From the NCBI GenBank assembly GCA_031264545.1, contig JAISDV010000166.1, positions 1-5,420 on the forward strand: DNA of 5,420 bases. Reading direction: 5' to 3'. Each line of letters starts with the position of its first letter. Within the stretch, counting starts at the first letter, position 1. The notes under the pieces are model-generated. The model had not been told where the DNA came from and searched no databases. It saw only the letters and a list, made by a program, of their open reading frames with translations. A program made the translations under genes and the position numbers. This document shows positions 1-4,668 of this stretch, in pieces. Origin of the DNA: Oscillospiraceae bacterium. GTDB lineage: Bacteria; Bacillota; Clostridia; Oscillospirales; Oscillospiraceae.

Positions 1-114
1 CAGGACCTGATTATCGCGGCTGTCAACGAGGCCCTGCGCCAGGCCGAGACGCGCGCGGGCGAGAGCATGGCCAAGCTGACGGGCGGCCTGAATCTCGGCG
101 GCCTCGGTCTGTAA
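1..114 (+). CDS. ybaB: YbaB/EbfC family nucleoid-associated protein, C-terminal 37 residues (partial)
   Basis: Reading frame 1 is open from the first base and ends at TAA 112-114. The visible end, beginning QDLIIAAVNEALRQAE and finishing KLTGGLNLGGLGL, matches the typical C-terminus of YbaB/EbfC proteins: a helix with the 'AAvNeAlrka' pattern followed by a Gly/Leu-rich 'GGLnlPGl' tail. The family forms small dimers of about 100-115 residues that bind DNA and coat the nucleoid. The start and about two thirds of the protein lie before the window. In Firmicutes the gene usually sits in dnaX-ybaB-recR; here the next gene is convergent and is not recR. A strong stem-loop begins 19 bases after the stop. 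Family assignment is from motif recognition on a short fragment, but the tail is characteristic. Confidence 0.85.
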   Translation, partial: QDLIIAAVNEALRQAETRAGESMAKLTGGLNLGGLGL

Positions 115-178
115 GCGCAAAGAAAAAGTGAAAAGTCCCGCCGGAACAGTTCAGAAGCCTGTCCGGCGGAGACTTATT
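115..178. terminator. Probable bidirectional intrinsic terminator between ybaB and the S24 regulator
   Basis: Arms 133-149 and 159-175 pair as a long stem (AAGTC, then CCGCCGG, then CAG), with a bulged A at 170, a small A-A/T irregularity near 145-146/162 and a 9-nt loop. Read on the minus strand, the stem is followed by the T-rich run TTTTCACTTTTTCTTT (134 down to 119), a good tail for ending the regulator transcript. Read on the plus strand the tail (TTATTAT) is weaker, but the hairpin sits just after the ybaB stop. Between convergent genes a two-way terminator is the simplest reading. Confidence 0.6.
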
Positions 179-219
179 ATAAGGATAATTATCAGGCAGC
201 AGTATCCGAATAAGATATT

Positions 220-250
220 GTTAACAGCTTGCCTGCGGCGAGCTGTTAAC
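220..250. repeat. Inverted repeat / stem-loop with 14-bp arms
   Basis: GTTAACAGCTTGCC (220-233) and GGCGAGCTGTTAAC (237-250) are inverted repeats separated by TGC. Thirteen of fourteen positions match, and the odd one is a G-T pair. There is no T-tract on either side, so it is not an obvious intrinsic terminator. It is the second of four stem-loops in this gap. Confidence 0.7.
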
Positions 251-258
251 ATTGCCAT

Positions 259-277
259 GCGGCGCGTCCCGCGCCGC
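259..277. repeat. GC-only 8-bp stem-loop
   Basis: GCGGCGCG (259-266), loop TCC, and CGCGCCGC (270-277) form a perfect hairpin made only of G-C pairs. It lies 8 bases after the previous stem-loop and 14 bases before the next. No coding frame or T-tract is linked to it. Its function is unknown. Confidence 0.65.
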
Positions 278-291
278 GGTATTAAATCCAA

Positions 292-322
292 GCGCATGTG
301 CGCACTCAGTGCGCACATGCGC
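292..322. repeat. Perfect 31-bp palindrome with 15-bp arms around a single base
   Basis: GCGCATGTGCGCACT (292-306) and AGTGCGCACATGCGC (308-322) are exact reverse complements around C307. The element lies 27 bases past the stop codon of the minus-strand regulator, so it would be in that gene's 3' untranslated RNA. With only one central base it must open a few pairs to form a hairpin, or it may act as duplex DNA, for example as a dyad binding site. No T-tract follows on either strand. Confidence 0.75.
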
Positions 323-349
323 GTTAAAACAGTTTCGCAAAAACTATTT

Positions 350-1054
350 TTAATCGGCGACCTTACCGAGTGTGACCATTGTCTCGGGATTCGAGACGAC
401 AATATCAGGATAGTTGGCGTCTATCGACTGGAGCCTTGTCCCGCCGACGCGGTCGCGCAGGCGCTTGAAATAGCCCGTCCCCTCATAGATAAAGACGCCG
501 GTCTCGCCATGCTCAAGCTTGGCCTGCTGGCGGATCCAGACGATCTGCCCGCTGTGGTAATCGGGCGCCATACTGTCCCCGTATATCCGCACGCCGAAGT
601 TTGCCGAGAGCGGGACCTCGTTTCCGACACGGGTCGGCGCATAATCCGGCAGGTCGAGCAGCCGGCCCTTGCCATCGGCCTCGGCCAGGTCGTAGACCGG
701 GAGCGTCCGGATTTTTGTGCCTCTGGGCGGCTCCAGCGCGGGATCGTCATAACGTCCGCTGTCACGCAGCATACCGGCGTATTCGACAGTCAGCTTTTTT
801 CCCGCTTCGTCCAAACCATTCAGGAAATCGAAGCTGCGGCCGATGAAAACGCCGCTGATATCCACAATATCGAGAAGGTCGCAGATAATGAGAAACTGGA
901 TCGCGTTGGGCAGGGAAGAGCCGCTTTCCCACTTGGAAACGGCCTGATTCGTGACCCGGACTCCGCGTTTGCCGAGCAGGGCCGCAAAATTGCGCTGGGA
1001 CAGCCCCTTCTTTTTTCTGAAGGCGCATATGATATCGCCGAAATCATTCAGCAT
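350..1054 (-). CDS. XRE-family transcriptional regulator with S24 (LexA/CI-like) peptidase domain
   Basis: A 234-residue cytoplasmic DNA-binding protein. Residues about 5-65 are an XRE-type helix-turn-helix (AFRKKKGLSQRNFAALLGKR, then VTNQAVSKWESGSSLPN). A linker of about 50 residues follows, then an S24 domain from about residue 117. The serine-lysine pair is present: Ser161 in YGDSMAPDYHSGQ and Lys197 in GYFKRLR, spaced as in LexA. Where LexA and CI carry the self-cleavage Ala-Gly about 34 residues before the serine, this protein reads LAEADGKG, so the site is altered. The ATG at 1054 is chosen because GAGGTGG (1060-1066) lies 5 bases upstream and the promoter is just behind it; the longer frame to 1126 would start upstream of that promoter. 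It is divergent from the Tim44-like gene and convergent with ybaB. No phage genes are nearby. Likely a repressor that also acts on its own promoter; target unknown. Confidence 0.88.
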   Translation of the reverse strand: MLNDFGDIICAFRKKKGLSQRNFAALLGKRGVRVTNQAVSKWESGSSLPNAIQFLIICDLLDIVDISGVFIGRSFDFLNGLDEAGKKLTVEYAGMLRDSGRYDDPALEPPRGTKIRTLPVYDLAEADGKGRLLDLPDYAPTRVGNEVPLSANFGVRIYGDSMAPDYHSGQIVWIRQQAKLEHGETGVFIYEGTGYFKRLRDRVGGTRLQSIDANYPDIVVSNPETMVTLGKVAD

Positions 1055-1072
1055 ATGAACCACCTCATCATA

Positions 1073-1101
1073 AGTATAATATTCTGTTATCCGAATTGCA
1101 A
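1073..1101 (-). promoter_or_regulatory. Sigma-A promoter of the S24 regulator gene
   Basis: On the minus strand, -35 TTGCAA (1096-1101) and -10 TATACT (1073-1078) are separated by exactly 17 bases. The predicted start of transcription is about 1066, only some 12 bases before the ATG at 1054, so the ribosome site GAGGTGG (1060-1066) sits at the very 5' end of the message. TGTTAT (1085-1090) and ATAACA (1111-1116) form an inverted pair around the -35 box and could be a regulator binding site; this last point is weak. Confidence 0.6.
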
Positions 1102-1166
1102 GTGTTTTATATAACAAATATCTCATAAAGAGAATTTAAGCGAAGCTTGCGTGAAAGACGTATAAT

Positions 1167-1198
1167 TTGACGTCAGGGCGCCCGGTCTCGGCTATAAT
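1167..1198 (+). promoter_or_regulatory. Possible promoter of the Tim44-like gene
   Basis: A perfect -10 box TATAAT (1193-1198) follows TTGACG (1167-1172), but the spacer is 20 bases, longer than the usual 16-18. The spacer begins inside two back-to-back palindromes, TGACGTCA (1168-1175) and GGGCGCCC (1176-1183). The predicted start near 1205 would give a leader of about 80 bases before the ATG at 1288, containing a small hairpin at 1228-1240 (GTCCG-CGC-CGGAC). The -10 is convincing; the -35 is not, and an activator may be needed. Confidence 0.4.
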
Positions 1199-1287
1199 GC
1201 AGGCAGGCAGATTCGGCATTTCCGCGCGTCCGCGCCGGACAGTGTGTGAGGCCCGTTTTTTGATCAGCTATGGGGGTGCGTAAGGCA

Positions 1288-2223
1288 ATGAGAAAAAAAG
1301 GAACATTTTACATAGGGGCGATACTGGTTCTGCTGCTGGCTTGCGTATTGGCCGTGCCGGCCATTGCGGATGCCGGCGGTTTTTCCGGCGGCTCCGACTA
1401 CGGTGGCGGCTCGGACTATGATTACGGCGGTTCCGGCTACGACTGGGGAGCCGACGATTACGGCGGGACCGGGTTTATCCTGTTTTCCGGGGGCTTACCG
1501 GGCGCGGGGGAAGGCCTTGTTATCGTCGTGTTAATCGCGTTCATTGCGCTGAGGGTCATGAGACGCGCCAGAACGACGCCGGGCAAGGCGTCGGCTCCCG
1601 GCCGGACTTCCGCCGGGAGCCGGGCCTATACGCCGCTTTCGCCGATAGATACGCTGCGCGCGGCCGATCCGAACTTCTCAGAGACTGCGCTTAAGGCGCG
1701 CATATCGAATCTCTATGTCCGTATGCAGGACGCCTGGGAGGACAAGAAATTCGAACTGATGCGCCCGTATATGACGGACGCGCTCTATAATCAGTTCAAG
1801 CTCCAGCTCGACGAGCTCGCGCGTTCCGGCTGCACGAACCACGTGGAACGCATTGCGGTGCTCGGCGTGGATATACTGGGCTGGAGAAGCGACGAGACGA
1901 ACGAAGCCGTTACCGCTGAGCTGCGCACACGTGTCGTGGACTATATTTCAAATGACAGGACAGGAAAGCTGGTCAGCGGCTCGAGGACCGCGGAGAAGTT
2001 CATGACCTACGAGTGGGTGCTCGTCCGGTCGAAGGGCATGAAAACGCCGGAGCCTGCCGCCGCCGGCGACGGCGCGGCAGCGATCCGGTGCCCGAGCTGC
2101 GGCGCGCCGCTGGAAATCAACCAGAGCGCGAAATGCCCGTACTGCGACAGTGTGATAAACGCCGCGGACTACGCTTGGGTCCTCTCCGCCGTCAAGGGCC
2201 TGTCCCAGAGGACCGGGCGCTAG
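1288..2223 (+). CDS. Membrane-anchored Tim44-like domain protein with C-terminal zinc ribbon
   Basis: A 311-residue protein. Residues 1-28 look like a Sec signal peptide (MRKKGTFYIG, hydrophobic core, then AVPAIA-DA). Residues 30-61 are a Gly/Ser/Tyr/Asp-rich stretch with repeated GGSDY-like units. Residues 75-91 (GLVIVVLIAFIALRVMR) are a membrane segment followed by basic residues, so the rest is expected in the cytoplasm. Residues about 120-247 resemble a bacterial Tim44-like domain, a fold related to NTF2-like pockets (LKARISNLYVRMQDAWEDKK, then MTYEWVLVRSKG). C268-C271 and C283-C286, in CPSC and CPYC, form a zinc ribbon. The ATG at 1288 is preferred over the in-frame ATG at 1270 because GGGGGTG (1272-1278) sits 9 bases before it, while 1270 has no ribosome site. 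Known bacterial relatives are poorly characterised; a role as a membrane-tethered binding or quality-control protein is only a guess. The next gene has its own promoter 20 bases after this stop. Confidence 0.75.
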   Translation: MRKKGTFYIGAILVLLLACVLAVPAIADAGGFSGGSDYGGGSDYDYGGSGYDWGADDYGGTGFILFSGGLPGAGEGLVIVVLIAFIALRVMRRARTTPGKASAPGRTSAGSRAYTPLSPIDTLRAADPNFSETALKARISNLYVRMQDAWEDKKFELMRPYMTDALYNQFKLQLDELARSGCTNHVERIAVLGVDILGWRSDETNEAVTAELRTRVVDYISNDRTGKLVSGSRTAEKFMTYEWVLVRSKGMKTPEPAAAGDGAAAIRCPSCGAPLEINQSAKCPYCDSVINAADYAWVLSAVKGLSQRTGR

Positions 2224-2243
2224 CCGCCGGGAAAAAACAGGGC

Positions 2244-2272
2244 TTGTAATCATTTCCGCTTTTTAATATAAT
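2244..2272 (+). promoter_or_regulatory. Promoter of the DUF1538/P-II operon, predicting a leaderless transcript
   Basis: -35 TTGTAA (2244-2249), a 17-base spacer and a perfect -10 TATAAT (2267-2272). The usual 6-base gap (AAAATC, 2273-2278) places transcription start at A2279, which is the A of the operon's first ATG. The gap between the two genes is only 55 bases and has no clear terminator hairpin, so read-through from the Tim44-like gene is also possible. Confidence 0.6.
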
Positions 2273-2278
2273 AAAATC

Positions 2279-3916
2279 ATGAAATTTATGAATACATTGA
2301 AGGAAGTCTTTTTATCGTCGCTTCCGCTTGCCGCGGTCATTATCATCGTCTGCGGTTTTGTGGCGCCTATGAAAAGCACGTTCGATTATGTAAAATTAAT
2401 GATTGGTTATGCCGGCGTCGTTGTGGGGCAGTCGTTGTTTTTGGACGGCCTCAATATCAGCATCCTGCCTATCGGAAAGCTGGTCGGCAGCTCGCTGATA
2501 AAATTGAAAAAGGCCGTTTTCATCATTTTTTTCGCTTTTGTGTTCGGGCTGCTCGCGACGGTCGCCGAGCCGGCCCTGTCGGTACTGGCCAGGCAGACCC
2601 ATATGATCATGGAGAGCGTAAGCGAGGCGGTATTTGTCTGGATTATGGGCGCAGGAATCGGCGTGATGGTCGGTTTTGCGCTGTTCAGAATCATAAAGGA
2701 TCTGAATATCAAAATCCTTTTCGCCATACTTTATATTGCGGTGTTTCTGGCGGTCCTTTTCGTCCCGGAGCAATTTATCGCGCTGGCCTTCGACGGCAGC
2801 GGCGCGACCACGGGCGATGTCTCGGTGCCGTTTATACTGGCGCTCGGGATGGGCGTTTCCGTCACAATGTCCAAGCATAAAACCAACGAGGATACCTTTG
2901 GGATCATAGGGCTCGCATCGGTGGGGCCGATACTGGCGCTGTTCATTTATGGCATAATCCTGAAAGCGGCGCACGGCGGCGCGCTCCCGCCTGCCGGCAT
3001 ATATGATCCGGGGCGGGCGGAAAGCCTGGGTGCGATCGTCGTTTCGAATCTGGGCGGCGTCGCGCTTGCGCTTTTACCCATTGTAGTCGTGTTTGTGCCG
3101 TTTCAATTCCTGCTGCTCAAGCTTCCCAGGAAAGAGTTTATCATGATACTGCTGGGCGCGGCGGCGGTCTATGTCGGCCTGCTCGTTTTCCTGTCGGGCA
3201 TCGATTTCGGCTTCGCTTTCGCCGGCAAATATATCGGCGAGGTGTTTCTGGATCCTCTCCGTCCGCCTTGGTTCAAATGGCTGCTGCTTTTGGTCGGGTT
3301 CGTGCTCGGCGCCGCGATCACGCTGTCGGAGCCGGCCGTTACCGTACTGGGCGAGCAGCTTGAGGAAATAACCAACGGCCACATCAAAAAGATGACGATA
3401 CGCATGGCGCTTGCAATCGGTATCGGCTTTGCCGCGCTGATCGCCATGGTAAAGATTTTGACGCAGATAAACATCCTCTGGTTTCTGGTTCCGCTTTACG
3501 CCGCGGCGCTGATCCTGATGAAATTCACCTCCAGGCTTTTCGTCGGGCTGGCCTTTGATTCAGGCGGCGTCACGGGCGGTGCGCTGACCTCGGCGTTTTT
3601 GACCCCGCTTACCCTCGGGGCGGCGCAGGCCGTGGCCGGGGCGGCGGGACCCGGCGCTCAGTCGGTTTTGACAAACGGCTTCGGGATCATAGCTTTTATT
3701 TCAGTTACCCCCTTGATTGCCGTGCAGATTTTAGGTATAATCTACGACGCGCGGCTCAGAAAGATGCGTCAGCTCATGGCGGAGGCCGAGCTAGCCGAGA
3801 TCGCGGAGCTGGCTTCCTTGGCCGCGCATACGGGCGAAACCGGCGCGACGGATAACGACGGCGCTGAAACCGGTGATCAGAGCCTATCTGTGGAGGCGAA
3901 AGACAGTGTCGAATGA
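2279..3916 (+). CDS. DUF1538 family membrane protein, two-repeat form, probable ion antiporter or permease
   Basis: A 545-residue integral membrane protein with roughly 12-14 hydrophobic segments. It is an internal duplication: LATVAEPALSVLARQ (92-106) matches AITLSEPAVTVLGEQ (346-360); FIALAFDGSGATTGD (166-180) matches FVGLAFDSGGVTGGA (421-435); FGIIGLASVGPILA (207-220) matches FGIIAFISVTPLIA (468-481). The EPA and AFD-GG-T-G motifs, with acidic residues inside membrane repeats, are the DUF1538 hallmark and suggest ion coupling. From memory, DUF1538 proteins in a halophile (UmpA/UmpB) were reported as a two-component Na+(Li+,K+)/H+ antiporter; here both repeats lie in one chain. Residues 490-545 form a polar, Ala/Glu-rich tail, probably cytosolic. 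An in-frame TAA at 2264-2266 excludes an earlier start; neither ATG 2279 nor ATG 2288 has a ribosome site. The gene heads an operon with two P-II genes, and its last 11 bases overlap the first of them. The substrate is not determined. Confidence 0.85.
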   Translation: MKFMNTLKEVFLSSLPLAAVIIIVCGFVAPMKSTFDYVKLMIGYAGVVVGQSLFLDGLNISILPIGKLVGSSLIKLKKAVFIIFFAFVFGLLATVAEPALSVLARQTHMIMESVSEAVFVWIMGAGIGVMVGFALFRIIKDLNIKILFAILYIAVFLAVLFVPEQFIALAFDGSGATTGDVSVPFILALGMGVSVTMSKHKTNEDTFGIIGLASVGPILALFIYGIILKAAHGGALPPAGIYDPGRAESLGAIVVSNLGGVALALLPIVVVFVPFQFLLLKLPRKEFIMILLGAAAVYVGLLVFLSGIDFGFAFAGKYIGEVFLDPLRPPWFKWLLLLVGFVLGAAITLSEPAVTVLGEQLEEITNGHIKKMTIRMALAIGIGFAALIAMVKILTQINILWFLVPLYAAALILMKFTSRLFVGLAFDSGGVTGGALTSAFLTPLTLGAAQAVAGAAGPGAQSVLTNGFGIIAFISVTPLIAVQILGIIYDARLRKMRQLMAEAELAEIAELASLAAHTGETGATDNDGAETGDQSLSVEAKDSVE

Positions 3917-4250
3917 GGTCTCGGGCTGTATAGAGTTTTTAACGGTGATAGCCGGAAGAAAGCATAAAGGCGCGCTTCTGGATGCGCTCTCAGAAGCGGG
4001 CGGGCGGCTTATCCACGCCGTATACGGCAAAGGCTCCGTCAAGTCAGGCTATCTTGCGGATATGCTCGGGCTTGTGCCGGAGGAGAACAAAATCGTGATC
4101 GTCTGCCTGCTGTCGGCCAAAAAATCCAGCGCCGTGCTGGATATGCTGGTCAGAAAATTCCATTTTGATAAGCCGAACACGGGCATTGCCTTCACCGTGC
4201 CTGTTGAAAGGCTGGATTTCGGAGGACCGTATCATGGAACATGCCAATGA
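3906..4250 (+). CDS. P-II-like signalling protein, first of a pair
   Basis: A 114-residue protein of typical P-II length. The family consists of trimeric ferredoxin-like proteins that bind ATP/ADP and often 2-oxoglutarate and regulate enzymes or transporters. The pattern is visible in EFLTVIAGRKHKGALLDALS (strand 1 and helix 1), the HAVYGKGS turn (38-44), a T-loop region at about 41-62 and NTGIAFTVPVERL at the end (91-103). The T-loop is short and its only tyrosine (Y49) is not in the GlnB Tyr51 context; the B-loop area (87-96, FDKPNTGIAF) lacks the usual GlnB glycine/lysine pattern. The GTG at 3906 is chosen because GGAGG (3892-3896) lies 9 bases upstream; an earlier GTG at 3873 has no such site. 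It overlaps the DUF1538 gene by 11 bases and the next P-II gene by 17, which implies translational coupling and a joint role with the transporter. Sequence is well diverged from classical GlnB. Confidence 0.78.
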   Translation: MSNEVSGCIEFLTVIAGRKHKGALLDALSEAGGRLIHAVYGKGSVKSGYLADMLGLVPEENKIVIVCLLSAKKSSAVLDMLVRKFHFDKPNTGIAFTVPVERLDFGGPYHGTCQ

Positions 4251-4575
4251 CATGAAAGCGCTGTATATCATCGTCAACGCCGGCTTCGCCGACGAGATCG
4301 TGGATATGGCGCGCGAGATCGGGGCGGGCGGCGCAACCATCATAAACTCCCGCGGCACCGGCGCCGTGCATAAAGAGATCCTGGGCATTACCATAGATGC
4401 CGAAAAAGAGATGATTTTAAGTCTCGTGGACGCGGATACGGCCGAAAAAATCATAGCGGCCGTGAAAGATAAGGCGGGGCTGAAATCTCCCGCCAACGGT
4501 ATTTGCTTCGTTATGCCCGTGGAAAAAATGATCATGGTAAACAAGCTTGTCCCACAGACCGACAAGCAGGAATAA
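4234..4575 (+). CDS. P-II family protein, second of a pair
   Basis: A 113-residue P-II-like protein. Strand 1 and helix 1 read MKALYIIVNAGFADEIVDMA, followed by the conserved GAGGATIINSRGTG turn (30-43), a shortened T-loop (about 44-59), EKEMILSLVDADTAEKI and the closing NGICFVMPVEKM (88-99). This 'SRGTG ... lGi.id.EKEmil' type is the form commonly found beside DUF1538 transporters rather than beside glnA or amtB. There is no Tyr51 equivalent, so uridylylation is not expected. The ATG at 4234 has GGAGGA (4221-4226) 7 bases upstream, inside the preceding P-II gene. The two P-II proteins differ clearly from each other, so they may form a mixed trimer or respond to different signals. The product probably binds the transporter from the cytoplasmic side; that is inferred from gene order. 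Confidence 0.85.
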   Translation: MEHANDMKALYIIVNAGFADEIVDMAREIGAGGATIINSRGTGAVHKEILGITIDAEKEMILSLVDADTAEKIIAAVKDKAGLKSPANGICFVMPVEKMIMVNKLVPQTDKQE

Positions 4576-4605
4576 GGCCCTCCCGCCCGCGCCGGGCGCT
4601 GGAAA

Positions 4606-4627
4606 GCCCGGCCGGAGCCGGCCGGGC
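4606..4627. terminator. GC-rich perfect palindromic hairpin in the convergent gap
   Basis: GCCCGGCCGG (4606-4615) and CCGGCCGGGC (4618-4627) are exact reverse complements around AG. A smaller hairpin GCCCG-CGC-CGGGC precedes it at 4585-4597. Neither strand shows a long T-tract (minus strand: only TTT). It may help stop transcription between the convergent P-II and GNAT genes, or act through a factor; calling it a terminator is tentative. Confidence 0.4.
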
Positions 4628-4647
4628 CTCGCATGTGTCCGGGGGCT

Positions 4648-4668
4648 GCGGCTCAGAGCCGCTTTTCC
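4648..4668 (+). terminator. Probable intrinsic terminator of the DUF1538/P-II operon
   Basis: GCGGCT (4648-4653), loop CAG, AGCCGC (4657-4662), then TTTTCC: a compact 6-bp GC stem followed by four T on the plus strand. It lies 73 bases past the last P-II stop and overlaps the final codons and stop of the convergent GNAT gene, whose stop is 4653-4655. The T-tract is short, so efficiency may depend on the neighbouring 4606-4627 hairpin. Confidence 0.5.

Noticed and set aside
133..322. tRNA gene or known riboswitch in the stem-loop cluster
   Set aside because: The stems do not form a cloverleaf, no T-loop GTTCRAN motif sits at the right place, and the cluster lies downstream of both genes rather than in a leader.
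128..1114. 328-codon open frame on the plus strand opposite the S24 regulator
   Set aside because: It is antisense to a gene with clear HTH and S24 motifs, has no family resemblance or ribosome site, and runs through the stem-loop region.
1055..1126. Longer N-terminus of the S24 regulator starting at 1126
   Set aside because: The extra 24 residues (MRYLLYKTLAIRITEY...) lie upstream of and across the promoter, have no ribosome site, and would precede a normal XRE N-terminus.
1161..1166. TATAAT at 1161-1166 as a plus-strand -10 box
   Set aside because: No acceptable -35 lies 16-18 bases upstream (AAGCGA at 17), and there is no TGn extension.
2396..2974. 192-codon open frame on the minus strand
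   Set aside because: A shadow of the DUF1538 gene; very rich in His, Arg, Asp and Gln, as expected from antisense of membrane-protein codons, with no recognisable domain.
4044..4634. 196-codon open frame on the minus strand
   Set aside because: Lies opposite both P-II genes, whose conserved motifs and ribosome sites are clear; it shows no domain of its own.
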